Source of the DNA: Poecilobothrus nobilitatus
Taxonomy: Eukaryota; Arthropoda; Insecta; Diptera; Dolichopodidae
Reading direction: 5' to 3'
Assembly: GCA_947095535.1 (NCBI GenBank)
Contig: OX352774.1
Span: forward strand, 219,282,965-219,346,964
Length of the DNA stretch: 64,000 nucleotides
Under the pieces are notes generated by a model, which worked only from the letters and a program-made list of their open reading frames with translations, was not told where the DNA came from and did no database searches. Position 1 is the first letter of the stretch, and every line of letters begins with the position of its first letter. A program made the translations under genes and the position numbers. This document shows, in pieces, positions 42,901 through 51,000 of the stretch.

Positions 42901-45900
42901 GTGTGATTTATTTAAAATATTATTAGAAAAAATAAAAACCATGTAAAAAGTATAATATATAATTTAGGTATATATATCTGTAATTAAATTAAAGATACTT
43001 TGATTTTCTTAATTTTTACTTATAATGGAAAATTATCATTCAAAAAAAAAAAATGAATTAAATAAATAAATAAAAATCGTTTAACTTCTAATAACCAAGA
43101 ACAATAATTAATTGTCTAATAGATATACGAGTTACATATTATATGTACTATGTAATATATATATATATGTATTTCTTTAAATTTCTAATTAAATTCATCT
43201 ATATATATTATATAAATATATAAATAAAATACTATATATACATAAATATATAAGTAAGGTATATGTATTAATTTAATGCAAAAACCATTAGTGTTTAGTC
43301 ATTCCATTATAAAAATATAATTATAATTTCTGTCACATGGTGAACATGGTATAATACAATTATTTTTATTAGTTTTATTAAATTATTTTCCAAATAATAT
43401 ATTCTAAATGTCAATTTTTTTTTGTTTTATTTAATTTTCTTTTTGTTTTTTTTTTTTTTTTTTTTTTAACGCATTTTAATATTAAAATAATATTATATTG
43501 TAATTTATGGTTTTTTAACATAAATATTTTTAAAATTGTTTGAAAAGTTTTACTATGTTCGTCTGACCGTACGTTAGGTATTTCCTAATATTATACTAAT
43601 ATGTTATATACGAAAATTTTTTTTCTAATGTCAGTCAGTTACAAAAAGTTAAGTGATTTTTAAAATTTTAAAAAATAAAAAATAAAATTTTCAAATAAAT
43701 TTAAAAAAAACACATCAAAAAAGTGGAATTTCTTTAATTTTTTCATTCAATTTGTTAAACGTTTCAAAAAAATTGAATTGAATCCTGTCATTTTAAAAAA
43801 AATTATATAGAAGAAAGAGAATTAAAAAAGGGATAGAAAACATTGACGTCTAACCACCGGCAGACAGTACATGTTCCTGTATTGTTATAATAACGAATAA
43901 AAAATTTAGAATTTACTATATTTTTGGCTGGTTGCAGGGCCTAGATGTAAAGATAGTTGTCTATCCCTCATTTTCAAACAACAACAAAACTATTTTAGAA
44001 CTTCTTGTATTTTTACATGTTAAATATATAGAATTTCCTTAAAATTAAAAATAATGTTAAAGAAAAAACTGAAAAAAAAAAAATGCATTTTGATTCAAAA
44101 TTAATCGCAATTCTGGTATACATTTTATTATTATTTTGTACGTCTTTGAAAAACCTCTTATTTTTACATACTGCTTTGTTTTCTTAATAGTGTTTTAATA
44201 TATGTTTTTTTTTTTTTTTTTTTTTTTCAGTTTATCGATTATTTATGGAAAATTAATTGGATACATTTATTAATAATTTAAAAAGAACACAATATCATTT
44301 GCATTATAATTTACAAGTTCTAAATTAAAAATATAAAAAAAATTTTAAATAACAATATTGCAATTTCTTTGATAAAAAAACAAAAAACTGTTATTAATTA
44401 TACTTAAAGAATTTATTAAGGAAATAATTATGAAATTTGTTATTTTAAAAAAGTTTTCACACAATTATAGCTCAGTTTTCAAATAAAATGTAATTTCAAA
44501 TTTTGCACTAACTAAGGAAATAATTTACTTAAGTGTTTCTTCCTCAAAAAAAAAAAATTAAAAAATATTTATGTTGATTATTTTTTAGTTATTTTTAAAT
44601 CAAAACATGTTTATTTTGACTTATTAATTTTATCAGAATATGAGTTTTAATAATAATGAAATACACAAAATTAAGAGTTTTTTTTGACTTATATACTTTT
44701 TGGTTATCCAGACTGCGATTTAAATCGTTTTTATAATATAATGATATGGATATATGATATGAAATTTATATATTATATTGATTAAAGTTCAATAATAAAA
44801 TACTATATTTTCGTTTTATACAACAAGGCTTTATAAATTTCATAAAAAAACAATAAAATTTTAAAATTAATTATATAGAAGTTTTCTTGTGGTTTAAAAA
44901 TGTTAATAATTTTATAATATTATAAAGAAATTGAGTAAAATATTCCAAAAATACTCTAAACTTTAAAAAATCTAAATTCTCAAAAATATATCAGTATTAT
45001 TGTATGTATTTCATTACAATATACATATTTTCACAATTTTAAATTTGATTTTATTTCTTGCAAAAATAAAACCATAAAAATCTATTAAATAAAACTAACA
45101 CTTAAAAAAACATCAAATATTTCATTTAATAATAAATAATTTCAATTAATTTAAACATTTTGGAAATTTCGTATCATACTTTTGCATAATTCATATCTAA
45201 TATATATTTTTTTTAGCATAAATTTTTTTTTTTTTTTTAATATTTTATCTGCGGCTTTAAATTCTTTACACCTTGAGTACCTTTCATGGTCTTCGTTTTG
45301 ATAAAAAAAAAAAAATGCTTATAAAAAAACATATTTTTTTTTTGTTTTTTTTTTCATATTTATTTAACCATGGAGTGCATATCTTAAAAAATCAATTAAC
45401 TGGACAAAATATCATATGTTTAAAATAAAAATTAGATAGTTGTAATTATAGAAAAATATTAACATTGAGAAAAAATAAAAGAAATGGAAAAAAAAATAGC
45501 AAAAAAAATAAAAAATAAAAAATAAAAAATTAAAAACAAATTAATTAATTTTGAAAACAAAAAAAAAAAAAAATTAAAAATTAAAAATTATCAGAAGGTC
45601 TTCCTAGAAATATAAGAAATGTATCTGTATTATACACTTAAATAATTTGTTAAGTATGGGTGGACATTTATTTAATATAAAAATCATAACAAAAATTAAG
45701 AATAATTATACTATATTTAATTATTAAAATATTATATACCTATATACATTTATAAGTTTTTTTCTTTTTTTTTTTTTTTTTACCAATAAATTATATCTAC
45801 TAGTTTAAAAAAAATAAAAAACTACAGGAAATTATTATAAATAATATAGTTGTTTTATTTTAATTTTATTTTTATTAATTCATTTTTTTTTTTTTTTCTT

Positions 45901-47376
45901 TTTAGATTTAAATAATTTAAATTTGAAATTGGAAAAAAATATTAATTTGTAAACTGTTATATATATATATATATATATACAAATATTATTTATTTTATAT
46001 TAAGATTTTTACAATCATTAATTAATAAAATAATTTAATTATCTTCAGATAAATAAAAAAAAAATTATACGAAAATTATAACAGAAATTTAACTTTTAAT
46101 GAAAATTAAAAGCATTCTAAAAATAGGATGCGGAAAATTAAAGCAACTAAGAATCAGTCTTTAATGTAACGATTAGAAAATCAAAAGATCGTTATAACAC
46201 AATTATAAGTCAAGAAAATTAAAAGATCGATATTAACAAGTAAAAAATTAAAATTCTTTAAATAAAATAATTATAGAGTTCTTTTAATCTTTACATAAAT
46301 TAATATTTATATATTAATACTTATTTATTTTATATATATTAATATCTTCAGATATCAAATTAATTGAATTGAATAATTTTTTAATTAAAGTTAATCTAAA
46401 TCTTCTTGATTTTACTGTTTCAATAATGCACTTAAATTTTTATTTTTATATTCAAGACATAAAGGTAAGTATAGTTTTTTGATTTCACAAAATGGATAGA
46501 ATATATAGAATTATTGAACCCATATCAAAATCACAAACTTTTAATTTTAAAAAACATATAAGTACAATTTTTTGAAATTATTTCAACTTACATTTCAACT
46601 TGACATATTGGTGCTAATTACTTCCTATTTTAATACATGACTATTTTTCGAATTCCGAAGTTTTCAATTGCGCAAAAAAAAAAAAAACAACAAAAATTAT
46701 TACAACAAATAAAATTTAAATTTCAAATCCCAATTTTTTTTTTTTTGGTTTTTATAGAATTTAAAATATTTCATTAAATTAAAAATAGTTTTATAATAAA
46801 CAATTTTTACTCTTTCAAAAATCAATTTCAAAATTTAACAGAAAATTTTGTTTTAACGCCATTTTTTTTTTTTTTTAGATATTAAATTTTTAATTTTATT
46901 AAATTTATTTTATTTAAATTCACTTATATAGAATTAAATAATATAATAGAATTAAATTATAATTATTTAATTTCACTTATATAGAATTAAATTAATTGTA
47001 TTCTTTATAATATTGTATTAAAATAATTTTTTGTATTACGCTTCTATTGAATTAATAAAAAATTAATTTAAAAATTAAGTTTCCGTTAAATAACTACTGA
47101 TATTTTTTTATCATCACGAAATCCTTTATCTTTTTCTTTTGTTTTGATTTTAATTTATTATAAACATTTTATTCACTTACATTTTGGTGATCTTGTTGTG
47201 TTTCCTGGTTTTCTTTTATTAAAAAATGAATCAATAATATTTAAATTGTTTTTAAATGATGTTTTACTTGATTTTGTACTTAATCTACGCATTTTATTTA
47301 ATTCTGGTCCATTTAATTCATCTTTTGTGCTAATAGCACTATAACGTCTTGAAAAAAAATTTTTAAAATCTCTCAT
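5235..47376 (-). CDS. CD36-family class B scavenger receptor, 11 coding exons (spliced)
   Basis: Spliced CDS: 47376-47181, 26206-26115, 26040-25880, 24548-24404, 11109-10909, 10826-10599, 10513-10396, 10275-10109, 9952-9827, 9735-9067, 5282-5235, about 716 aa. All junctions are GT-AG and the phases agree throughout. Seen: TM1 at about 67-87, ectodomain about 88-500, TM2 about 502-525. The ectodomain has a family-like TAREFMFGYE segment, six N-glycosylation sequons (125, 163, 187, 282, 346, 424) and cysteines at 306, 336, 376, 378, 383, 394 and 410, matching the CD36 disulfide region. CD36 proteins are two-pass membrane receptors for lipids, lipoproteins or apoptotic and cellular debris; the ligand here is unknown. 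Odd: the 65-residue N-terminal tail and the roughly 190-residue Asn-rich C-terminal tail far exceed the usual short tails. Possible insect relatives are croquemort, debris buster, emp or SNMP types, but I cannot assign orthology. The family is certain; the extreme 5' and 3' exons are less so. Confidence 0.9.
5960..6650 (-). pseudogene. degenerate non-LTR retrotransposon (LINE) reverse transcriptase fragment
   Basis: On the minus strand one frame reads LFADNAALKYSKGSEVEL then AILKDLAIIDEWLLKNKL and KLVINIKKN, the reverse-transcriptase palm region (F-A-D-D box mutated to F-A-D-N), the W-L-x-x-N-K-L motif and K-T/K-N block. After a frame change it continues YLGLVIDYKIKWDAH and FLTKNISPYV, the thumb segment of jockey/CR1-like LINEs. 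Stops and frameshifts follow, so this is a dead internal fragment in intron 10. Confidence 0.85.
8365..8548. mobile_element. small MITE with GTTYGCGTTCCTTTTA ends
   Basis: 184 bp; left end GTTTGCGTTCCTTTTA and the inverted right end (GTTCGCGTTCCTTTTA) differ at one base. ATT lies on each side. The interior is pyrimidine-rich (repeated CTACTCTCAACTACCC). A lone copy of the same terminus occurs at about 16874-16890. Confidence 0.6.
8818..8924 (+). repeat. about 57-bp tandem duplication
   Basis: Two diverged copies of a unit containing TAATTTTATACTA and AAATGGG at about 8820-8867 and 8877-8922. It creates an open frame of 87 codons with no protein-like features, which I do not regard as a gene. 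Confidence 0.6.
9067..9735 (-). CDS. CD36-like gene, coding exon 10 (second membrane helix and long Asn-rich tail)
   Basis: Acceptor ATTTCCGCAG, donor GTAAGT, 223 codons (residues 479-701). Residues 502-525, around GFWLPLIGGIICVLCTIVQA, form TM2. The rest is a cytoplasmic tail: a basic Ser/Lys stretch (about 529-560), then a low-complexity Asn/Glu/Ser run (about 585-645), then a less biased segment. Reading through the donor adds only Val-Ser before a stop, so intron retention would give an almost identical truncated form. Confidence 0.9.
9827..9952 (-). CDS. CD36-like gene, coding exon 9
   Basis: Acceptor TAAAAATAG, donor GTAAGT, 42 codons (residues 437-478). Contains ESGLPLKLSVKFQINMHF (G-x-P-x-x-x-x-x-R-x-Q-x-N block) and VPMLWFEI, the conserved (V/I)P-x-x-W-x-E element that precedes the second membrane helix. 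Confidence 0.95.
10109..10275 (-). CDS. CD36-like gene, coding exon 8
   Basis: Acceptor AACAAAAG, donor GTAAGA, 167 nt. Completes Gly381 and encodes residues 382-436. YCAPRGLLDVSDCYYGFPIA with SYPHFMDCDP is the diagnostic C-x-x-x-G-x-x-D-x-S-x-C-x-x-G-x-P-I-x-x-S-x-P-H-F block. Sequon at Asn424. Confidence 0.96.
10396..10513 (-). CDS. CD36-like gene, coding exon 7
   Basis: Acceptor TATATAG, donor GTATAA, 118 nt. Residues 342-380 plus the first base of Gly381. Contains NGFRAYKYKF (the family's G-I-P-A-Y-R-F position) and KCYCRK, with the paired cysteines 376 and 378 of the CD36 disulfide region. Sequon at Asn346. Confidence 0.95.
10599..10826 (-). CDS. CD36-like gene, coding exon 6
   Basis: Acceptor ATATATAG, donor GTATAA, 76 codons (residues 266-341). 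Carries the ligand-domain block FETFYSGEH...LPQWNGEHCSDI...DGTKFKSF...MCRAQFL. Trp, the first conserved Cys (306) and Cys336 sit where the family expects them. Sequon at Asn282. Confidence 0.96.
10909..11109 (-). CDS. CD36-like gene, coding exon 5
   Basis: Acceptor TTCTATAG, donor GTAAAT, exactly 67 codons (residues 199-265). Contains the conserved T-A-R-E-F-M-F-G-Y-E core (family consensus T-V-x-E-x-L-W-G-Y) and DWIYFDKVGLIDR. It follows the 13.3-kb intron 4. Confidence 0.95.
13216..13360. repeat. direct repeat with a 38-bp identical core
   Basis: An identical 38-bp block containing CCCAGTAAAGCACGCTTC occurs at 13216-13253 and 13323-13360. Weaker similarity extends about 25 bp upstream of each, giving a duplication unit of about 107 bp. 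Confidence 0.8.
14525..14870. repeat. 115-bp tandem array (3 units) with G homopolymers
   Basis: Three near-identical units of 115-116 bp, each beginning with a run of 10-15 G (14528-14540, 14644-14653, 14761-14775), then GGGTAACAGGGATAAAATTA and CAAATGTGTCAGTGAACAGT. Unit identity is very high apart from the G-run length, so the duplication is recent. Confidence 0.9.
16361..16490. repeat. about 21-bp tandem repeat, 5 units
   Basis: Units of CTGAATATATTTAGTAAATAC, cleanest at 16400-16485, with an A-run interruption after the first. Confidence 0.8.
18096..18717. mobile_element. foldback MITE, TA-flanked, CAGGGTGTTTC ends
   Basis: 622 bp between TA dinucleotides (18094-18095, 18718-18719). 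Ends CAGGGTGTTTCCGAGTCGA and its inverse. Arms of about 200 nt (around 18096-18290 and 18490-18717) are imperfect inverted copies, sharing for example CAACTTTTGAACGGCTTACT. No coding frame. TA duplication suggests Tc1/mariner-type mobilisation; that class is an inference. Confidence 0.85.
20072..20246 (-). mobile_element. tRNA-derived SINE, family 1, copy B with target duplication
   Basis: Best-preserved A-box (GGTGGCCTAGTGGGTAAGAG) and a B-box GGGATCAAATCCC; a short internal deletion lies before the body. A-tail at the minus-strand 3' end. It is flanked by the direct repeat TAATGGAATT (20062-20071 and 20247-20256), the expected LINE-type target-site duplication. Confidence 0.9.
21626..21712 (+). 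ncRNA. hammerhead-ribozyme-like motif, copy 1 (core intact)
   Basis: CTGAAGA (21665-21671) is followed by GTCC (21672-21675), a loop of 18 nt, GGAC (21694-21697), then GAAAC. This matches the hammerhead core CUGANGA - stem II - GAAA. GTAGGC (from about 21631) can pair with GCCTAC (21660-21665) as stem I, and the preceding GGGT partly pairs with the bases after GAAA as stem III. Stem III is imperfect, so activity is uncertain. Such motifs are known in Penelope-like elements and satellite-type retrozymes. Confidence 0.55.
24404..24548 (-). CDS. CD36-like gene, coding exon 4
   Basis: Acceptor TTCTGTAG, donor GTAAGT, 145 nt. Starts with the last base of Lys150 and encodes residues 151-198. The segment includes DNGTVSTIPRHPLVW and LNIALL, which align with the typical CD36 pattern (F...NGT-V-....-F....S-G......-PNI-L). 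Sequons lie at Asn163 and Asn187. Confidence 0.94.
24549..25879 (-). other. intron 3 of the CD36-like gene
   Basis: 1.3 kb with one identifiable insertion, the MITE at 24881-25347. The rest is featureless A/T-rich sequence. Confidence 0.8.
24881..25347. mobile_element. MITE with 9-bp target duplication
   Basis: 467 bp; ends GGTGCAGTGACAGAACGCCC and inverse (about 30 bp with few differences). It is flanked by the 9-bp direct repeat TATGAAAAA (24872-24880 and 25348-25356). It contains internal G/C patches (CTCGCGGGTTT, CCCGCGGG) and one unit of the repeat seen at 2560-2890. A 9-bp duplication points to a Mutator-like mobiliser. No coding frame. Confidence 0.88.
25880..26040 (-). CDS. CD36-like gene, coding exon 3
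   Basis: Acceptor TTTTATAG, donor GTAAGT, 161 nt. Residues 97-149 plus two bases of Lys150. Contains LWEKPPVDLYIKIYLFNITN and EQVGPYVYKE, the hallmark N-terminal ectodomain blocks of the CD36 family (the W-x-x-P-P and NxTN / GPYVYxE motifs). One N-glycosylation sequon lies at Asn125. Confidence 0.95.
26115..26206 (-). CDS. CD36-like gene, coding exon 2 (first membrane helix)
   Basis: Acceptor TCATACAG, donor GTAAGT. Encodes residues 67-96, starting GFLLLAAGLIVIVIGILVGI, a clear hydrophobic signal-anchor. It is followed by YHPYDVIFRW, the juxtamembrane start of the ectodomain, where CD36 proteins usually have a hydrophobic stretch and a basic-aromatic segment. Intron 2 is only 74 bp. Confidence 0.93.
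26800..26870 (-). ncRNA. hammerhead-ribozyme-like motif, copy 2 (decayed)
   Basis: On the minus strand TGGAAGA (26841-26835) replaces CUGANGA, followed by GTCC, a 12-nt loop, GGAC (26818-26815) and GAAA. Stem II is intact but the first core strand is mutated. It is inverted relative to copy 3, 75 bp away, with the same flanks, giving a foldback arrangement. Confidence 0.45.
26945..27012 (+). ncRNA. hammerhead-ribozyme-like motif, copy 3 (decayed)
   Basis: CTGAACA (26969-26975), GTCC, loop, GAAC (26994-26997), GAAAC. The second A of the core box is substituted and stem II has one mismatch. Upstream AACACTACATGACGA and downstream CACTCTTTT match the other copies. Confidence 0.5.
28616..28810 (+). 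mobile_element. tRNA-derived SINE, family 1, copy C with target duplication
   Basis: Full-length copy: A-box GGTGGCCTAGTGGG, B-box ATTCGAATCCC, body and A-tail. It is flanked by the 12-bp direct repeat AATACTTTTGAA (28604-28615 and 28811-28822), evidence of a fairly recent insertion into intron 1. Confidence 0.92.
28890..29400 (-). mobile_element. degenerate dispersed repeat with ACGGACGG-family 3' module
   Basis: Minus strand ends with ATCGACTCAAAATTC ... TATCTCGTCTCCTTTAAGGT ... CACAAACGTAATG (28912-28991), shared with copies near 36.8 and 54.3 kb. Upstream (29118-29395) two diverged tandem copies of an ATTTCGAAG...ACAAATYTTACRGAA unit create broken frames that look protein-like (for example LQLLDPVAPNQTNLTE) but are interrupted by stops. 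Confidence 0.6.
30502..31097. mobile_element. TA-flanked MITE, CAGGGTGTCC ends
   Basis: 596 bp between TA dinucleotides; ends CAGGGTGTCC and GGACACCCTG. Inside, 30703-30770 and 30805-30870 are inverted copies around TAATTTAAGTTATTACATTT. It shares the CAGGGTGT terminus with the 18.1-kb element but not the interior, so it is a sister family. Confidence 0.85.
32580..32910. other. G/C-richer island in intron 1, possible regulatory region or MITE
   Basis: Notable for ATCGAT-containing words (ACATCGATAGTCTCCG, TTCATCGATGGTCGG), CGACCATCAATCATCGA and several CGAAAT/GCGA patches in otherwise A/T-only DNA. The CGACCATC words near both ends are inverted, so a short transposon is one alternative; DREF-like sites (TATCGATA variants) another. 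Function not established. Confidence 0.25.
34021..34190 (+). mobile_element. tRNA-derived SINE, family 1, copy D (end-truncated)
   Basis: Starts within the head at GTCGGTAGCCTAGTGGG, has GGCTTCGAATACC in the B-box position and the full body, but the A-tail is lost. Lies in intron 1 of the CD36-like gene. Confidence 0.85.
35858..36442 (+). mobile_element. hAT-type non-autonomous element with 8-bp target duplication
   Basis: 585 bp; ends TAGGGCATGTAATACCGG and the inverse of TAGGGCCTGCAATACCGG. Flanked by ATCGAGAT (35850-35857) and ATCGAGTT (36443-36450), 7 of 8 identical, the duplication length of hAT elements. Subterminal regions are packed with ACCGGTAT palindromes. The middle keeps the 3' end of a transposase gene. 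Confidence 0.9.
36077..36220 (+). pseudogene. hAT transposase C-terminal fragment (dimerisation domain)
   Basis: Reads TIPPTRVEAERVFSSSGKI then RSSLSDDSLDILCFLRSYF and stops. This is the hAT C-terminal dimerisation motif (P-x-T-x-x-E-R-x-F-S-x-x-G-x-I ... R-x-x-L ... L-x-F-L). The rest of the transposase is absent, so the element cannot move itself. Confidence 0.9.
36750..36880 (+). mobile_element. terminal module of the ACGGACGG repeat family, copy 2
   Basis: GACGGACATATTTATAGCTA, AATAGACTCAGAATTT, then ATCTCGTCTCCTTTACTGGT and CACAAACGTAATATC followed by TTATTATACC. Same order of blocks as at 54228-54385. Confidence 0.6.
37879..38150 (-). mobile_element. tRNA-derived SINE, family 2, with target duplication
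   Basis: Minus strand: GGGGCCTCGGTGTCCTACTG (A-box region), then a B-box GGGTTCAAGTCC, an unrelated body of about 190 nt and an (AAAT)n tail. It is flanked by a 15-bp duplication TATTATAYACTATTT (37864-37878 and 38151-38165, one difference). The body differs from family 1, though the head is similar. Confidence 0.88.
39844..39899. repeat. (TA)n microsatellite
   Basis: About 28 uninterrupted TA units, the longest dinucleotide tract in the window. The surrounding open frame is an artefact of it. Confidence 0.95.
41660..41720 (+). mobile_element. tRNA-derived SINE, family 1, copy E (3' fragment)
   Basis: Only the last part of the body (TGTGTAATTTCCTGTCCATA, GTGGCAGAGAAATGC) and the A-tail remain. 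A 5'-truncated copy. Confidence 0.8.
41886..42127 (-). mobile_element. tRNA-derived SINE, family 3 (5' region diverged)
   Basis: Minus strand has GGGTTTGATTCCCGG as a clear B-box/T-arm, a body with GTACCACGGTACC and an (AAAT)n tail at about 41906-41925. The A-box is not clear. A 34-bp near-identical direct repeat lies on both sides (41852-41885 and 42128-42161), long for a target duplication. Confidence 0.75.
45272..45287 (-). CDS. candidate alternative first coding exon of the CD36-like gene
   Basis: A G/C-richer spot in intron 1 reads GAAGACC-ATG on the minus strand and gives Met-Lys-Gly-Thr-Gln plus one base (G) before GTGTAAAG, a possible donor. That is the phase exon 2 needs (G|GT makes Gly). 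The product would begin MKGTQG followed by GFLLLAAG, a short cytoplasmic N-terminus like that of ordinary CD36 proteins. The donor is weak and no promoter is evident, so it could be coincidence. Confidence 0.3.
47181..47376 (-). CDS. CD36-like gene, coding exon 1 (N-terminal cytoplasmic tail)
   Basis: Encodes residues 1-65 plus the first base of Cys66 and ends at a GTAAGT donor. The peptide starts MRDFKNFFSRRYSAIS and is rich in Lys, Arg and Ser, with no signal peptide, as expected for a cytoplasmic tail before a signal-anchor. I chose this ATG because the in-frame extension upstream (to about 47454) is Phe/Lys low-complexity that looks like UTR. No AG acceptor is visible just upstream, so this exon probably also holds 5' UTR. 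The phase-1 end fits exon 2 exactly (T|GT makes Cys). Confidence 0.75.
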
Positions 47377-48000
47377 TTTTAGGAGTTTTTTTTTTTTGTT
47401 TTTTTTATTTAATAAAAATTGTATAAATTTGTTTTTGTAAAAAAAAAAAAACAAATAATAAATTTAACAATTTTACAAATTATATCTACAATATTTTTGA
47501 ACACTTTTAGTTTTTTGTACAATGCTTTTTTATTAAATATAAATTTAAAAAAAAATAATTTCTTAATGAATTTTAACTTTAACACCACCCTTTAAAATAC
47601 ACTTTTATTTTTATATTTTAATTTAATTTTTTTAATTTTTATATAATTAAAAAATTTAAAATAATATTTTATAAGTTTAATAATTTTCTAATTTTTTATT
47701 TATTTTTTCCTTTTAATTAATTTTATAATCACTGTTATATTTTTTTAAATTTTCAAAATTTTAAAATTTTTTAACCGTAATTTTTCAATTTTTTCTTTTT
47801 TTTATTTTATTATTTTTATTTTATTTTTCCTCCGATCGGTAGTGATGTTCAGTTATAAGTGAGAAATTTTGATCATAAGTTACTAGTTAAGTAACACGAC
47901 AAAATATCTTAAAGGTTTTAGATGAAATTCACGAGTGACCAATGGACTGTTAAGTTATTAAGTTTTTAAACTACGATAATATTATGTTTATTCTGATTAC
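47377..48000 (-). promoter_or_regulatory. 5' UTR and presumed promoter region of the CD36-like gene
   Basis: About 620 bases upstream of the chosen ATG. The proximal 450 bases are poly-A/T low complexity, probably transcribed leader. At about 47830-47960 the base composition becomes less extreme (around TCCGATCGGTAGTGATG), which could mark a core promoter. I see no unambiguous TATA or initiator that would fix a start site. Confidence 0.25.
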
Positions 48001-51000
48001 TTTTTCTTTTTTTTTTTTTTTTTTTTTGTTTCTATAAACTTTTAATTTTCTCATTGTTGTTGTTTTTTAATTTTTTTTTTATTTTTCAATTTTTTTTTAT
48101 CATACATTGGAGTGCTTTTAAATTTTTCTTTGTTATTTATTACATATTCATTATTTTTTACATACACACATATGAATTTGTATTTATGTATATGTTTGTT
48201 AGCTTTAAAAGTCAAACTTTCAAAATAAAACAATTACATATCTATCTATATATATGAAAAGAAAAAAAAATAATTAGTTGCAACAAGTTTTAATGAAAGT
48301 AAAATATACTTAATATGCCAGTACATATTTGTATGAAATATCTGATGATTCAAAAATAAAATGTATTTTGTATTGTCATACCAAATAAGAATGTTGTAAA
48401 TTGTAATGAAAAATATTGTGTTAATTATTATAAGTAAGCAAGCTTTTTTTTATATACTGATATACTGAATATACTGATATATTGTTGATGAAATTAAAAA
48501 AAAAAAAAAAACATAATTTTTAAACATTTTGCAAGGCGTGTTTTTTCTACTTTTAAAAGAAAATTGCACTTTTTTTTAAATTTATTTATTTTTTTTTTTT
48601 TTGAGGAATTTTTTATTGTGAAAACAAGTAATTTAAGCTCAATTAAAAAAGTGTAACGGAAAATTTTTTTCTTATAACGGTATTTTTTAGTTTCATGTTT
48701 TTTGTTTTGTTTTAAATATTTTTTTTTTGTTTTTGTAATTTAAAATATTTAAAAAGTAACAGTATAGTGGTATGTACATACCATACATGTTTTTTTCTAT
48801 CAATTTAATTCGTGTTTAAAAAATGTACTTAAGAGATATGTTGTAATACATTTTTATTTCTATTAATTAAAAATGTATTTAAATATATTATTAAAAACAT
48901 TAATCGTAAAAACTGCTTTAAATGTATTTACTTTTTTTCTTTATAGAAAAATCTATTTGTTAATAATGTAAATTCTTTAAAATTTTTTATTTTAGTAAGG
49001 ATTTTTCTATAATTTTTTTCTGTAATTTAAATATAAAATATTATAATTTAATTAATAATAGCTATTTTCATTTTATATTTTGTTTATGTTCTTTAATGGG
49101 TTAAAGTTTGGATTTTTATCAAAAAAAAAAAAAACACTTATAGTATGTTTTAATTTTCTTAAAAGTTGAGTATTCCAGATGGATAACAAATGTCTTATAC
49201 CCTCCAATCATCAAATTAGTTTAGTTATCCAGTGTAAGAGGTACATATATATGATAATCAAATGAATAAAATTCTTTAAAACTTAAATTTAACTGTTTTA
49301 AATACCATAAATAGTTCCTATTGGTAATTTTGATTTTTTTCTTTTAAATTAATTAGATTAGAACTATGGTTTAGCAACTTGGCTATCAAAGAATCAGTTT
49401 GTCGATTATTTTTCTGTTTTATACTGTTCGGTTCGGTTGTTTTTGTCGACTTAAAAAGTCGACTATTTTTGAAGAGAAAAAAAAAAAACGATAATTTTAC
49501 AATTTAAAATAATCAGCAGTCTTCTGATTATATAATATATATAAATTTCTCATAAATTAACTTTTTGAATCTTAAAATTATTTAAATCTATCTAACTATC
49601 TATTAAAGTAGTTTCATTAAATTAGAGTAAATATCTACCAGTACAAATGTTTCGCATAAATATTTAATTTTAAACAATTTTTTATTTATTTAACACCGTA
49701 GGCTATTTAATTGAGTTTGTTGCTCAACATTATAATGTATATAAACAAAAAGCAATTTGTTTTTCTTTTTTTTTTTTTGTATCTAACCGAACTTTATTCA
49801 AACTTGCTTATTATAATTTAATTAAGTTGTATATACATGTTTGTACAATTGACTTCTGTATCTGTTTTTAATTTATTTTAATTGAAACAAACTTAACTTT
49901 TTATTAAAGTTATCTTGCTATTGTATGTATGTATGTATGTATGTATATATATATAAAATTTATGCACAAAATTTAAAAGTTTTATTTAATTGATAATTTG
50001 TAAACAAACAATTAAAAAATGACAATGCAAAAGATGTAACACACCAAGAATACCGCGTGTTAAAATGATAATTAAAGGTAATTAATTAAATTTTTTTTCT
50101 ATTTTGTTTTTATTTTATTTTAATATTTTTTTGGCAAAGAAAAAGTGAAATAGTTTTTTATTCTAATCGTGATTTATATTTTTTTAAATTAAACGGTTAA
50201 AATACAATAAATTAAATGTATACATATACATATATACTTACATTATTAATTTTAAAATAATGAATGAGCTAAACGTAAAATAAAATACATATGTGTTACC
50301 TATATAGGTATGCATAGACATAAAAATATTATGTACTTTTGTTTGCACATTTGAATTCATAAATAATATGTTTTGTGTATATTTATATATGTATATTTTT
50401 TTTTTTCAAAAGTGTTTAATAATTAATAGTATAGATGATGATGACCTTTAAGAAAATTACTATATTGTATACCAGTTTATATTGATTTTTAATTTTAATT
50501 AAAGACGACTGGTTATGTTATTATTTGCATTAAAGTGAAAATATCATTTATACATAATTAATTATATATATATATATGTAATTAGATATATATGTTTATA
50601 TACCAACCAATCTTCTATAATTTGTGTCAATTTCAAAGGTCATGATTCGTTTTTTTATGCAAATTTTTCACCTGAATTATACATACAATATAGCTAAGTT
50701 ATATGCAATTTTATACATATGTAGGTATATAGACATATGCAGCTACAAGCCTCTTTTTTCGGTTGAATATGACAGACTTATCGGCGACTTTTTAATTTTT
50801 TATATATATTTTCATAAGATGTATAAAAAGAAAATTTAAAAAATTTATATAAAAATTACTTTTCTTTTTGATTTTTTTTTTTGGTGAAATTGCATATACA
50901 GTTAATTGGACAAAGTGATATTTCGTTTATAATAATTAGAATTTAATTTTTCTTAATTAAGTCTAAAATTGAAAAATTATTCAGTAGTAATTGGACATAA

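Larger units (their letters stand above)
26207..47180 (-). other. intron 1 of the CD36-like gene
   Basis: 21 kb. Contains SINEs (28616, 34021, 37879, 41660, 41886), two hammerhead-like motifs (26800-27012), a TA-flanked MITE (30502-31097), TE-terminal modules (28912-29400, 36750-36875), a hAT remnant (35858-36442), a (TA)n tract (39844-39899) and a candidate alternative exon (45272-45287). No other gene could be supported. Confidence 0.7.

Noticed and set aside
47144..47344. Plus-strand open frame of 66 codons
   Set aside because: Antisense shadow of exon 1 of the CD36-like gene.
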